Assembly: GCA_019634695.1 (NCBI GenBank)
Contig: JAHCAW010000045.1
Location: 1-35,283, forward strand
DNA length: 35,283 nucleotides
Direction of reading: 5' to 3'
From: Candidatus Sumerlaeia bacterium
GTDB taxonomy: Bacteria; Sumerlaeota; Sumerlaeia; SLMS01; JAHLLQ01
Shown here: positions 1-8,514 of the stretch, one piece after another
Position numbering within the stretch: the stretch's first letter is position 1
How the letters are laid out: each line of letters begins with the position of its first letter
Translations under genes and position numbers: made by a program
The notes under the pieces: model-generated
The model's input: the letters and a program-made list of their open reading frames with translations, nothing else
What the model was told of the DNA's origin: nothing
The model's database searches: none

Positions 1-619
1 TCACGTTCATGGTCTTCATCGACACGATGGCGTCGGCGGTTGCCGGATTGGAGCTGGCAACGTAGAACTTCAGCAGGGCGTAGTCGGTGAAGACGCCGCC
101 GGGGTCAGGACCGGGGGCGGAACCATCGCCACCGGACCGAATCTGGTCCACGAAGGACAGAAGGTTGTCGTCCTGCAGATTGCCTGCAGAGTTGCTGAGC
201 ACCGCGGTGCGGTCGACAGATCCAGCCGTGAAGGCTTCGTTGCCGTTGATCACGATGGCGCGGGCGCTGCCGGTGCGCAAGGCACCTTCAGCACCACTGG
301 CGTCGGAGTTGAACTCCTCGAACAGGTAGTTGACCTGTCCCAAGGTGCTCTCTCCTGCGTTGACGTAGTCAGCCAGGTTGAGCGCCTCCGTGAACCGATA
401 GCGGTTCTCGGTTGCGGCGGTAAGGACATTGGGCTCTCCACCGTCGTACGGCAACGCAGGACTGAACGTGTCGCACGGAGTGAAAGCCCCTTCCTTGGCT
501 TTGTCGGTGATGATGACCGTCGGCAGGTTGCTGAGCGTCGGACCTGCCGCAAAGACACTACCACTGAGCAAGGCAGCGCCGATGACACTGAGGGTTGTAC
601 GGGTGAACCCTTTGTGCAT
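1..619 (-). CDS. Secreted protein of unknown function, N-terminal part (runs off window)
   Basis: An open frame with no stop runs from the ATG at 617-619 to the left edge, giving 206 visible residues; the C-terminus lies outside the window. The start MHKGFTRTTLSVIGAALLSG followed by SVFAAG is a classic Sec signal peptide with likely cleavage after the AxA-like VFA, so the product is exported. The start is supported by AGGAG ten bases upstream. The mature part is acidic and rich in N, A, T and G, with a Gly/Pro turn (GSAPGPDPGG) around residue 170 and a single Cys; I recognise no catalytic motif. It may be the start of a large extracellular or surface protein. Function unknown. Codon use is slightly less GC-extreme than in the genes to the right. 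Confidence 0.8.
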   Translation of the reverse strand, partial: MHKGFTRTTLSVIGAALLSGSVFAAGPTLSNLPTVIITDKAKEGAFTPCDTFSPALPYDGGEPNVLTAATENRYRFTEALNLADYVNAGESTLGQVNYLFEEFNSDASGAEGALRTGSARAIVINGNEAFTAGSVDRTAVLSNSAGNLQDDNLLSFVDQIRSGGDGSAPGPDPGGVFTDYALLKFYVASSNPATADAIVSMKTMNV

Positions 620-1137
620 GCGGATAGTACTCCTTTCCCGACATTTTGGTGTTCTTGCCCCGTAGGGACTCATGGAAGAGCAGGGGGTGCACTTCACCAA
701 ATCAGTTGGCAAACTTTCGGGAATCCTCCTGGATCGTGTCGTATGGCTGGAGTTGCTCATCGGATCGCGCATCGTGCAGAGTATATGGCCGCAGAGCACA
801 CTTCTACTACCCCGCAGCACGCACCTATTATGGAGGCCGGGACTACCCGGCGGTCAACCGCAAACGCTGCTCCTAACCGAATCCTCTTCGCCTCAGGCAT
901 GCGTTTCTTCAGTTCGCCCCCATTCATAGGGCGCCCGTAGCCGCCTGTCAACCGCATTTCGCACCTCTTTCCACCTTCCCAGCCCAACGCCTCCGCCCCT
1001 CGACAGGACCGCCGAAAGGAACGTGATGGCTTGATTATATTGGACTTGGAATGGCCGCAACCCGGGCCGGTCCAATGATGAGCCACGCCAGCCGGAAAAC
1101 CCGGGATTCAAAGGAGAGCTTGGATTGATCGAAGAAG
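620..1137. other. Intergenic region, 518 bases, no convincing gene
   Basis: This gap lies downstream of the TPR lipoprotein gene and upstream of the leftmost secreted gene, both on the minus strand. It is less GC-rich than the coding sequence and holds the candidate promoters described separately. Short frames exist on both strands, for example a 66-codon minus-strand frame at 757-957. They have no recognisable sequence, and that one overlaps the -35/-10 candidate. I see no tRNA cloverleaf, terminator with T-run or known riboswitch consensus. Confidence 0.5.
923..951 (-). promoter_or_regulatory. Candidate sigma70-type promoter for the leftmost secreted gene
   Basis: On the minus strand TTGACA (946-951), a 17-base spacer and TATGAA (923-928) form a plausible -35/-10 pair: a perfect -35, perfect spacing and a 4/6 -10. 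It would give a leader of about 300 bases before the ATG at 619. Two alternatives lie on the same strand: a perfect TATAAT at 1034-1039 with a poor -35, and TTGACC...CATAAT at 830-860 with an overlong 19-base spacer. Sigma-factor preferences of this lineage are unknown, so this is a candidate only. Confidence 0.35.
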
Positions 1138-2274
1138 CTACTGGGTGCCCGCGCCCAGTTGCCGCAGCCGCAGCAGCCAGTTCTCCGCCTCGTCGCGCCG
1201 CGCCCCGCCCAGCCGCAGGTAGGCCTCGAGGTGCGGGACGATCTCGGGCGCGGGGGCTCCGTAGCCTTCCAGCGCGAGCGCCAGATTCAGACGCGCCGGG
1301 GCCCAATCAGGGCGCCGCGCCACGATGTCCCGGAACAGGGTCAGGCTCTCGCCGAAGTTGCCGCGGTTGAGGTGCAGCGCCCCAAGGTTGTTCAGCACCC
1401 GAACGTTGTCGGGATCGAGCGATCGTGCCCGGCCGTAGTGCTCCACGGCGGCGCGCCAGTCGCCGGTCTCCACGCACGCGTTGGCCCACTGGAGGTGAAC
1501 CTCCGGATTGGCCGGGTCCATCTGCACGGCGGCCTCGTACATATCGAAACTGCGGCGGGTACGACCGGTGCGCAGGTAGGCGCGCGCCAGTTCCAGGCGG
1601 GCGGAGACATCCTCGGGGGCCTGCTCGACGACGCGGGCCCAAGCCAGAGCCGCGTCGGTCCAGCGGCGCGCATCGGTGGCCTCGGTGGCGCGGCGGCGCT
1701 CGTCGTCGAGCGCCGTGGCCGGCGTGCCCTGCAACTCGGGGAACAGGATCGTGCGGGCCTGTGCGCCCGCCAGGCTCTCGTGCACCGTGGCCGACGGCGG
1801 GCGAACCGCTGGCGGCGTCGGGAACAGCGGCGCCTCGACCGTGGGCGCCAGCGGTGCGCGCGGCGGCGGGGTCGCGTCGAGTTCGGCGCGGTCGCGCACG
1901 ACGCCCTGCTCGACGAGCTGCAGGCGGGCCAACTCACGCTGGGCCGACGCCATCGAGAAGTCCGGCGCCAGCTCCAGCGCCCGGTCGTAGAACAGCAGCG
2001 CGCGCTCGGGGTCACCGAGCAGGTGGTGCATGCGGCCGACCTTGTACAGGAAGGCGGGGCGTTCGAGGACTTCCATCTCGAGGGCGGCGCGGTACTTCTG
2101 CAGGGCCAGATCGTATTCGCCGCGGCGCTCCAGATCCTCGCCTTCGGCGTACAGGTCGAAGGCGGTGGTGCGGCGTTGCTCGACGGCGCGTTGGCGGTCG
2201 GCGGCGCAGGACGTCAACGTCCCGGCGGCCAAGGCGCCGAGGGCGAGTCCACAGAGCAGGCGGCGAAAGGTCAC
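1138..2274 (-). CDS. TPR-repeat lipoprotein
   Basis: 378 residues. The N-terminus has a short basic region, a hydrophobic stretch and a lipobox LTSC with the lipidated cysteine at residue 23, so the protein should be an envelope lipoprotein. Two blocks of tetratricopeptide repeats follow: residues about 40-115 (patterns such as GEYDLALQKYRAALE and GDPERALLFYDRALELAP) and about 205-350 (RWTDAALAWARVVEQAPED, GRTRRSFDMYEAAVQMDP, GDWRAAVEHYGRARSLDPDN, GNFGESLTLFRDIVARRPD). A Pro/Ala-rich linker separates them. TPRs are protein-protein scaffolds; partners are unknown. The start is GTG, supported by GGGGGAG nine bases upstream. The upstream lipoprotein gene ends 33 bases before, so the two are probably cotranscribed. 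Confidence 0.88.
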   Translation of the reverse strand: MTFRRLLCGLALGALAAGTLTSCAADRQRAVEQRRTTAFDLYAEGEDLERRGEYDLALQKYRAALEMEVLERPAFLYKVGRMHHLLGDPERALLFYDRALELAPDFSMASAQRELARLQLVEQGVVRDRAELDATPPPRAPLAPTVEAPLFPTPPAVRPPSATVHESLAGAQARTILFPELQGTPATALDDERRRATEATDARRWTDAALAWARVVEQAPEDVSARLELARAYLRTGRTRRSFDMYEAAVQMDPANPEVHLQWANACVETGDWRAAVEHYGRARSLDPDNVRVLNNLGALHLNRGNFGESLTLFRDIVARRPDWAPARLNLALALEGYGAPAPEIVPHLEAYLRLGGARRDEAENWLLRLRQLGAGTQ

Positions 2275-2307
2275 GGCGATGCGCTCCCCCGAGCGGCTGG
2301 CCCGGGA

Positions 2308-2853
2308 CTAGTAGTTTGCTTGAAACACGATGGTCCCGTCGTTGAACGAGGCGGCCATCCCGCCCACCCGGAACAGGTGCTCGTAGATCCAGGTCTCGCG
2401 GCGCGGGCCGATCTCGTACTGCTGCGAGTAGGCGCGCGAGGGGAACCCGTACCGAACAAGCCAGCGGTCCGAGTCGAGCAGCGCGCCCTCGTACACCAGC
2501 TTGCCGTCGATGAACTGCACGATGACGTTCTGGTTCCAGTAGACCCATTCGTCGAACAACTCATTGAGCCGCTCGCCGCGCACGTCGGTGCGGAAGTAGT
2601 CGGGCTTGCCGTGCCGAAGCATGACGGCGTTGCGGTCCGGGCTGGGCACGGGGCGGAAGTCCGCCTCGACGATCTGGAAGGCGCGCTTGTTCCAGCGGAA
2701 GACGTGGTCGACGGCCGGGCGGTCGGTGTAGCGCCGGAACGAGGTCGCCTGACCCTCGCCATCGACGTCGAAGAGCGGCTTGCGATTCGTCGAGCACCCG
2801 GCGGCGAACAGGGCGACGAGGACGACCAGAATCGGGAAACGCAGGGCTCTCAC
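2308..2853 (-). CDS. Small lipoprotein of unknown function
   Basis: 181 residues from a GTG start at 2851-2853. This start is preferred over longer in-frame options because GGAGG sits ten bases upstream and because it places a clean signal sequence at the N-terminus, ending in the lipobox LFAAGC (Cys20). The longer reading (to 2979) would add an Arg-rich, non-signal extension. The mature part is rich in aromatic residues and contains a GKPDYFRTDVRGERLNELFDEWVYW block that reads like a small beta-rich module, similar in feel to the GxPd modules of SmpA/BamE-like outer-membrane lipoproteins (loose resemblance only). It precedes the TPR lipoprotein gene by 33 bases, suggesting both act in the envelope. 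Function unknown. Confidence 0.8.
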   Translation of the reverse strand: MRALRFPILVVLVALFAAGCSTNRKPLFDVDGEGQATSFRRYTDRPAVDHVFRWNKRAFQIVEADFRPVPSPDRNAVMLRHGKPDYFRTDVRGERLNELFDEWVYWNQNVIVQFIDGKLVYEGALLDSDRWLVRYGFPSRAYSQQYEIGPRRETWIYEHLFRVGGMAASFNDGTIVFQANY

Positions 2854-3004
2854 GGGCGACGATCCTCCGGATGACGGGCAACGCCGGTGGATTCCGGCGT
2901 CGGCTGCGTGCTGGCCTGAAATGCGGTTGCACCGCCGGGAGGTCAAGCGGGGAACCGCCCGGCGATGCGCTCGGCGCAAGAATGGGGCCGCCCGGCGCGC
3001 GCGG

Positions 3005-4735
3005 TCAATCCATCACGAGCGCCAGACGGATCTGGGCACCCTCGGCGGACTTGGCCGTCGTGACGTGGGCGGTGCCGACACTGCCGAGCAGGCTCAGGGC
3101 CTGAATCAACGCCGCGCGGTCCTCGGGGCTGCCCTGCATCTGGGCCAGCGCCAGCGGCACCACGGCGGCCAGGCTCGAGGACAGGCGCCGCAAATCCACA
3201 AGCGAGTATTCGTGGAACTGCGGCAGCAGCACCGGACGCGCCGCCTGCCACGAGGCCGACGACGCCAGCGCAGCCTCCCCGGCCCCGGCCCGGTCCAGAG
3301 CCCCACGCAGGGCCACCGACGTCAGGCTCACCAGCAGGTACCCGTCGTCTGTCGTCGCATGGGCCGGCGCCAGCGGCAGCGTCAGCAGCGGATGCTGGAA
3401 CGGAATCGAGCGGATCGTCGTGCCGGCGTGCGTGTCCGTGACAACGGCCGGGGCCGGCATGCCCATCGAGCGCGCCTGCTGGCCCATGGCCGACAGCAGC
3501 GACTGCTCGACCGCCGCCACCACGCGCGCGGCCTTCTCCGCATCCCGCACTTGCAGCGCCAGCACGAAGTCCAGGCTGGGCGCCATGAAGTTCGAGAAGT
3601 CGAAGGCGTTCAGGAAGACGCCGCCGGTCGGACCGAACGCCGGCAGCACGTCGTCATGCAGGGACAGCCCGATCGAACCGAACGCCCCTTCCATCCCGGC
3701 CAGCACCGAGGCAACCGACTGACCTGCCGCAGCGTTGCCGGCGGTCCGCTCGTTGGCCGCCTCCAGCAGCAGCGCGCCATCGAACGTGCCGAAGCTGGTG
3801 GCCACGATGGGATTGCCCGACGCGAAACGCAGCAAGGCGGCATGGTCGGACGGGGGAAGCTGGGTCAGCGCCAGATTGGCGCCGGTGCGCTGGACACCCG
3901 AGCTGGCCGCGGCGACCTCCAGGCGGGCCGGCGTCATTCGCACGGTCGCCGCAACGGCCCGGGGCAGCGCCCCTGCCGGCAACAGCCCGCCACGACCCGA
4001 GCGGTCCGCCAGCGTTGCCAGAAAGCCATCCGTCGCGAACAGGGCCATCTGCGCGTCGCGCTCGGGCAGGTCGGCGAACGCCTCGACAACCGTCGTGTCC
4101 TCGAGCAGCCGCGCCGCACCACTCGACGTCAGCGCCTGCTGGACCGCCGCCAGCTCCGAGCCGACCAGCACCACGTCGCCCTTGCCCGCAAGGTGCACGC
4201 CGTACTCCGCGATGCTCGTAACCGTCACACCCGCGACCTGCGATTCGGCAAACTCCAACGGCTGGCCACCGACATCGACCCGCTCGTCGGACTCGCGACG
4301 CACATGCGCCAGCACCGCATCGGCCACCGCGCGCGCGCGCGTCTCGTCCGCGAATCGCGCCACCACCAACGCCCGCGTCACCGCACCTGCGTCGTCGCCC
4401 AGCATGTACAGGTCGGCGCCCTTCAGGTGCTCGCCGAGCAACTGGGCCGGCGTCACGTCGAAGCCCAGCTCCAGCGCCACCTTGTCCAGGGCGAGCTGCA
4501 GTTGCTGGAAGCCGGTGTCGCGCTGCACTTGGGGCAGCTCCATGAACTTGGCGGTTTCGCGATGCAGGGCGCTTTGCGAATAGGCGGCCCAGAACTCGGC
4601 CGGTGCGCGCAGGGTGGCGTAGGCCCGAATGTCGGAGGGCACATGCTCGGGCACGGCAACCGTCTGGGCGCGGGCCATCAGCGGCAGGGCCAGCACCATC
4701 AGGGCTCCGAGGCGGACACGCAGGCGACGCATCAT
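3005..4735 (-). CDS. Exported DUF3352-like protein
   Basis: 576 residues with a signal peptide (MMRRLRVRLGALMVLALPLM, then ARAQ; likely cleavage after ARA). The mature part begins with VPSDIRAYATLRAPAEFWAAY and is built of alternating alpha/beta segments, for example repeated VVL/VGS strands with helices of the EAFADLPERDAQ type. This resembles the DUF3352 type of exported proteins (substrate and role unknown), but the assignment is by general pattern, not a hard motif. No catalytic signature was seen. The ATG is preceded by AAGGAG at a nine-base spacing; the second codon is also Met (4730-4732), so the start is uncertain by one residue. It lies 163 bases after the M16 pair and 151 bases before the small lipoprotein, possibly in one long transcript. 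Confidence 0.75.
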   Translation of the reverse strand: MMRRLRVRLGALMVLALPLMARAQTVAVPEHVPSDIRAYATLRAPAEFWAAYSQSALHRETAKFMELPQVQRDTGFQQLQLALDKVALELGFDVTPAQLLGEHLKGADLYMLGDDAGAVTRALVVARFADETRARAVADAVLAHVRRESDERVDVGGQPLEFAESQVAGVTVTSIAEYGVHLAGKGDVVLVGSELAAVQQALTSSGAARLLEDTTVVEAFADLPERDAQMALFATDGFLATLADRSGRGGLLPAGALPRAVAATVRMTPARLEVAAASSGVQRTGANLALTQLPPSDHAALLRFASGNPIVATSFGTFDGALLLEAANERTAGNAAAGQSVASVLAGMEGAFGSIGLSLHDDVLPAFGPTGGVFLNAFDFSNFMAPSLDFVLALQVRDAEKAARVVAAVEQSLLSAMGQQARSMGMPAPAVVTDTHAGTTIRSIPFQHPLLTLPLAPAHATTDDGYLLVSLTSVALRGALDRAGAGEAALASSASWQAARPVLLPQFHEYSLVDLRRLSSSLAAVVPLALAQMQGSPEDRAALIQALSLLGSVGTAHVTTAKSAEGAQIRLALVMD

Positions 4736-4770
4736 GGGGGACTGCTCCTTGGGGGATCGGGCGGCTTTGC

Positions 4771-4810
4771 CCGGGAGTTCCTCGGACCGGAAAGCCGGGC
4801 CGGGAGTTCC
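4771..4810. repeat. 11-bp direct repeat in the 4736-4898 gap
   Basis: CCGGGAGTTCC occurs at 4771-4781 and again at 4800-4810, so the copies start 29 bases apart. The second copy runs into a small hairpin (CCCCG, 5-base loop, CGGGG). They lie between the M16 gene ending at 4899 and the exported protein starting at 4735, both on the minus strand. This could be a regulator half-site pair or a weak terminator region; no T-run is present. Confidence 0.3.
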
Positions 4811-4898
4811 CCGTCTTGCGGGGATCGTACCAATCGAGCCCGACCGGCGGCGATGTGGCCCGGGCCCTGACGAAGCCTACACGCCGGGGCGGCCGAAA

Positions 4899-6344
4899 TT
4901 ACGGTCGCGCCGCCCGCGACGGGCGCGTGATCGCGCTCGCCGGGTTCCTGAAGTACTTGTTCGCCACCCGCATGATGTCCCGGCTGGTGACGGCCCGCAA
5001 CTCCTCGGGATAGCGCGCGTCGTAGTCCACGCCCAGCCCCATCAACTGCCAGTAGGCCAGATAGTGCGCCTGCCCGGCGTTCGTCTCGTGCGCGCGCAGG
5101 TAGCCCCCGATCAGGTACGCCTTCGCGCGATCCAATTCCTCGGCCGGCACCGGCTCGAGCGCCAGCGCCTCGACCTCGCGCCACAGCGCCCGCGCCGCCC
5201 AGTCCATCTCCGTCAGCACGCCCCGCTCCAGCATCGGATCCCGCTCGCCCGAACGCTGCAAGCTGGCCCGCACCGCCTCCGGTGACGTGCCGATGTAGGC
5301 CCCGAAGTAGCCCCCATCCCGGAAGCGCGTGTTCAACGCCCCGACCATGTAGGCCAGACCGCGTTCGTCCCGCAGCGTCCGGAACAACCGCGCCGACATC
5401 CCCTGGCCCAGAATCGCCCCGGCCACATCCAGCGCCGCCGCGTCGGCGTGTCCCGCCGGACAGGTCGGCGAGCCCATCGCCACGAAGCCCTGCTCTACAT
5501 CGCGCACCCGTTCCTCGTTGCCCGCCCGCGGCAGCACCGACGCGTACGCGACCGCCACCGGGCGCTCGCCCTGCTCCATGTCGCCGAAGTGGGTGCCCAC
5601 CAGCGCGATCGCGTCCTCGAACGAGATGTCGCCCACGATGCACCAGACCATGTTCTGCGGGGCGAAGTGCGCGCGGTGCGCCTCGATCAGGTCGGTCTGC
5701 GTCAATAACGGCACCGTCTCGGGCTCGCCCTCGACCGGTCGCCCGTAGGGCCCCGGACCGAACAACGCCTTGCGGAATGCCTTCATCGTCGCCGACGGCG
5801 TCTGGTCGTCGCGAATGCGCATCGCCGCCAGCACCTTCTGGCGCTCCGTGCGCAGCTCCTCGATTGGGAACACCGGATTGCGCATGACGTCGGCGACGAT
5901 CTTCATCGCCTCGTCCAGATCGTCGCGCACGCACTGCATCGACACGCTGGCGTAGTCGTGGTTCTCCCCCGCCGACAATCGCACGCCCATGCCCTCGAGC
6001 GCTTCGGCGATCTGGTCCGACGTCCGCGACTTCGTTCCCTTCGTCAGCACCCGCATCATCAGGTGCGTGCGCCCGGCTTGGAGCGCCTCGTCCCCCGTGG
6101 CGCCCGGTCGCGCGAGGCACACCACGGAGACGATCCGGTTCGAGGGATTGCGCCGGTGCACCAGCGTCATCGTGTTGGGAAAGACGTGGATCATGGCAGC
6201 GGTCGGTTCCTTCGTGGGGGCAGTGGCGGAGGTGGTGCGGGACCAGTCCGGCGCGGGTAGCAGGGTGGCTTGCATGCAGGAGGTCAGCAGCGCCGTCGTC
6301 AGCGCCACGCAAACCGCGAGCAAGCTCCGGGAAAGGGTGCGCAC
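4899..6344 (-). CDS. M16-family peptidase subunit, zinc-less (R/Y) partner
   Basis: 481 residues, a lipoprotein by its lipobox LLTSC (Cys23). The M16 fold is clear: the N-terminal half has the PGATGDEALQAGRTHLMMRVLTKGT segment that aligns with the catalytic block. The HxxEH zinc motif is degenerate, reading HLMMR at 94-98, so no zinc site can form. The C-terminal half keeps RLFRTLRDERGLAY, the Arg/Tyr signature used for substrate binding. This division (one subunit with HxxEH, one with R/Y) is the known heterodimeric M16B arrangement. The catalytic partner is the gene immediately upstream, ending nine bases before this GTG start; GGGAG overlaps that gene's stop region. Product probably works outside the cytoplasmic membrane. 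Confidence 0.9.
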   Translation of the reverse strand: MRTLSRSLLAVCVALTTALLTSCMQATLLPAPDWSRTTSATAPTKEPTAAMIHVFPNTMTLVHRRNPSNRIVSVVCLARPGATGDEALQAGRTHLMMRVLTKGTKSRTSDQIAEALEGMGVRLSAGENHDYASVSMQCVRDDLDEAMKIVADVMRNPVFPIEELRTERQKVLAAMRIRDDQTPSATMKAFRKALFGPGPYGRPVEGEPETVPLLTQTDLIEAHRAHFAPQNMVWCIVGDISFEDAIALVGTHFGDMEQGERPVAVAYASVLPRAGNEERVRDVEQGFVAMGSPTCPAGHADAAALDVAGAILGQGMSARLFRTLRDERGLAYMVGALNTRFRDGGYFGAYIGTSPEAVRASLQRSGERDPMLERGVLTEMDWAARALWREVEALALEPVPAEELDRAKAYLIGGYLRAHETNAGQAHYLAYWQLMGLGVDYDARYPEELRAVTSRDIMRVANKYFRNPASAITRPSRAARP

Positions 6345-6353
6345 GACGCGGGG

Positions 6354-7715
6354 TTACTCCCGGGGGGCGGATCCAGCCGGTCGCGCGACGTAGAAACTCG
6401 CGCGTCCGTCCGTCAACAACTCGAGCATCCGGCGCACCTCGTCGCCCGTAACGGCTTCGACCGCATCGGGAAAGTCCGTCAGCAGCGCCGCGTCGCCCAG
6501 CAGCGCAAAGCCATACCCGGCCAGCGACGCGCGGCCCGTGTTCGTCTCCGCGCGGTAGAGGTGGTCCGTCACCAGTTGCCGACGCGCGCGCCGCATCTCC
6601 GACGTGCGCGGACCCGAACGGCGCAGCGCGTCGAGTTCGGCGAACAGCGCCTCGCGCACCCGCTCGACGTCCCGCACCTCGCACGTACCGTAGATGGCCA
6701 GAAAGCCCGGATACCGGTGCGTCAGGAACAGCCCCGAGATGCTCGTCACCAGGCGCTGCTTTTCGCGGAGGCTGTTCGTCAGGCGCGCGCTGCGTCCGCC
6801 CAGCAACAACGTCTCGACCACGTCGAGCGCCGCCATCGTCCGCATGTCGCGCACCTCGATCCCCGGGAAGACGACGAAGAAGTAAGTCTGCTGCCAGTCG
6901 CGCTCCCAAACCATTGCCTCCGGCGGACGGAAGCGCGTTGGCGGCGCGGTCTGCTGCCACGGCTCGTGCGGCCGCGCGAAGTCGCCGAACAGGCGCTCGA
7001 CCAGTGGGTCGAGTGCCTCGGCCTCGAAATCGCCCGCCACGACCAGCGCCATGTTCGCCGGCGCGTAGTACCGGCGATAGTGCTCGGCGATTTCCTCGCG
7101 CGACATTGCCGCCACCGTCTCGGCACTCCCGATCACCGTGCCCGCATACGGCCCGGACTCGAACACCCGCCGCGTCACCTCGTCGAACAGGAAGCCGATC
7201 GGGTTGTCCTGCTTCTGGCGAATCTCCTCCAGGATCACGCTGCGCTCGCGCTCGACCTCGGTCGGGTCGATCAGCGAATGGCGCAGCACATCCGCCATGT
7301 CCTCCAGCGCCCGTTCCAGATGCTCCGAGGGCACCGTCATGTAGTAGTGCGTGTAGTCCCCACTGGTCGCCGCGTTCAGGTAGCCGCCAATCTCCTCCAC
7401 CCGTCGGTCGTAGTCCCCCACGCCCAGCCGCGGCGTCCCCTTGAACAGCATGTGCTCCAGATAGTGGCTCACGCCCGCCAGCATCGGCGGCTCGTCCTTC
7501 GAGCCCACGCGCACCCACATGTCCAGCGTCACCAGCGGCACCGCGTGGCTGGGGATGGCAATCACGGTCAGGCCGGTGTCGAGTCGGGTTGTGGTCACGG
7601 GGGTTGTCTCCCGGAAGTCGCGAAGTGCCGCCCGGCGCGCGCACCCCCCCGTCAGCAACACGAGTGCCGACAGCAACGTCGCCACGATCCGGCAGCAGGG
7701 GTGCATCGAGAACAA
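6354..7715 (-). CDS. M16-family zinc metallopeptidase, catalytic subunit
   Basis: 453 residues. The N-terminus carries a lipobox, LLTGGC (Cys25), so it is a predicted lipoprotein. The inverted zinc motif is intact: H84-Y-L-E87-H88 within GVSHYLEHMLFKGT, with the third ligand Glu164 in TEVERERSVILEEI, 76 residues after the second His as in the family. The C-terminal domain lacks the usual RGLAY signature (it reads QRLVTSIS), which is supplied by the adjacent partner subunit. The best start is TTG at 7713-7715, with GGAGG ten bases upstream. The ATG at 7704-7706 would shorten it by three residues but sits too far from that ribosome-binding site. Likely substrates are peptides or misfolded envelope proteins (inference). 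Confidence 0.92.
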   Translation of the reverse strand: MFSMHPCCRIVATLLSALVLLTGGCARRAALRDFRETTPVTTTRLDTGLTVIAIPSHAVPLVTLDMWVRVGSKDEPPMLAGVSHYLEHMLFKGTPRLGVGDYDRRVEEIGGYLNAATSGDYTHYYMTVPSEHLERALEDMADVLRHSLIDPTEVERERSVILEEIRQKQDNPIGFLFDEVTRRVFESGPYAGTVIGSAETVAAMSREEIAEHYRRYYAPANMALVVAGDFEAEALDPLVERLFGDFARPHEPWQQTAPPTRFRPPEAMVWERDWQQTYFFVVFPGIEVRDMRTMAALDVVETLLLGGRSARLTNSLREKQRLVTSISGLFLTHRYPGFLAIYGTCEVRDVERVREALFAELDALRRSGPRTSEMRRARRQLVTDHLYRAETNTGRASLAGYGFALLGDAALLTDFPDAVEAVTGDEVRRMLELLTDGRASFYVARPAGSAPRE

Positions 7716-7752
7716 GGCGCCAAGGCCTCCGCAGGCTGGCGCCCTGCATGCC

Positions 7753-7771
7753 GGCCCCGGACCCCGGGGCC
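7753..7771. other. GC-rich hairpin downstream of the pseudopilin gene
   Basis: GGCCCCGG (7753-7760), loop ACC, CCGGGGCC (7764-7771) is a perfect 8-bp stem about 45 bases past the pilin stop on the minus strand. It is not followed by a T-run, so a role as terminator, pause or mRNA-end stabiliser is only possible, not shown. Confidence 0.35.
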
Positions 7772-7794
7772 AAGCAGGAATCCCAAACCAAGTG

Positions 7795-7815
7795 CGCCCG
7801 CCGGCAGGACGGGCG
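7795..7815. repeat. Short hairpin repeat abutting the pseudopilin stop codon (copy 1)
   Basis: CGCCCG (7795-7800) and CGGGCG (7810-7815) form a stem around CCGGCAGGA. The core CCCGCCGGCAGGACGG (7797-7812) recurs with one mismatch in another intergenic region at 33181-33196. This suggests a dispersed short palindromic repeat. It touches the stop codon of the pilin gene at 7816-7818. Confidence 0.4.
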
Positions 7816-8493
7816 TCAGTCCTGATACCAGAAGCCCCGACCCGGGCCGAAGTAGAGGATGTCGCCGTTCGACACCGTCCCGTTCGTCGGGTTGTACAGC
7901 GCCCCCGCCCCGTGCGTGTGCGGCGCCGACGACGAGGTAATGTGCGGCACGTGCGCGCTGTGCTCCTGATCCGGACCCCAGCTCAGCATGAAATACTGCA
8001 CGTTCGCCGGGGCATCCGCGCCCACGATCTCGCGAAAGAAGCGGTTCCAGGTCAGCGTCCAGTTCACCGTCGCCCCCACGTTGCGCCGCAGTTGCAGGTA
8101 GTCCCACGTGACCGTGTGATACAGGCGCGACTCGTTGGGGCGCGTGCGGGCGAACGTGTCCTCCGGCCGGGAACTGATGTAGGCGATCGGCGTCGTCAGC
8201 AACACCGGCACCCGTGTCTCCATCGGGTTGACCGTGATTGCCGATGCCGGATTAGGCATGAAGTTGCCCTGCAAATCCGACGGCGTCGGGTACTTGTTGA
8301 AATCGACGCTGTACGCCTCCATCGCGGTGGCCAGCGACCGCAGGTCCGCCTTCACGCGCGAGACCTTCGAGCGCGTCTGGGCCTCCAGGAAGTTGGGCAC
8401 GGCGATGGCCGCCAGAATGGCGATGATTGCCACGACGATCAGCAACTCGATGAGGGTGAAGGCCAGCGAAGAGGACGGGGAACGGCGTGGCAT
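7816..8493 (-). CDS. Type II secretion / type IV pilus-like pseudopilin
   Basis: 225 residues from the ATG at 8491-8493 (GGAG nine bases upstream); a longer in-frame reading to 8547 would start inside the Fur-box region and is unlikely. The short basic leader MPRRSPSSSLA is followed by FTLIELLIVVAIIAILAAIA, the prepilin methylation/cleavage segment. Glu16 is the +5 glutamate after cleavage between A11 and F12. The -1 residue is Ala rather than the usual Gly. The following VPNFLEAQTRSKVSRVKADLRSL helix and the globular C-terminal domain are typical of the major-pilin-like proteins amplified in Sumerlaeota/Hydrogenedentota-type bacteria. No other secretion gene is nearby, so its assembly machinery must be elsewhere. 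A Fur-like operator lies 22 bases upstream of the start. Confidence 0.92.
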   Translation of the reverse strand: MPRRSPSSSLAFTLIELLIVVAIIAILAAIAVPNFLEAQTRSKVSRVKADLRSLATAMEAYSVDFNKYPTPSDLQGNFMPNPASAITVNPMETRVPVLLTTPIAYISSRPEDTFARTRPNESRLYHTVTWDYLQLRRNVGATVNWTLTWNRFFREIVGADAPANVQYFMLSWGPDQEHSAHVPHITSSSAPHTHGAGALYNPTNGTVSNGDILYFGPGRGFWYQD

Positions 8494-8514
8494 GCAGACG
8501 AACTCCGAGGCGAT

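Noticed and set aside
757..957. A 66-codon minus-strand frame with an AGAGG sequence upstream
   Set aside because: No recognisable features, and it overlaps a good TTGACA-17-TATGAA promoter candidate.
4732..7791. A 1019-codon open frame on the minus strand
   Set aside because: It is a frame shadow over the two M16 genes, rich in Arg/Gly with no domain, while the M16 frames carry HYLEH and RGLAY motifs.
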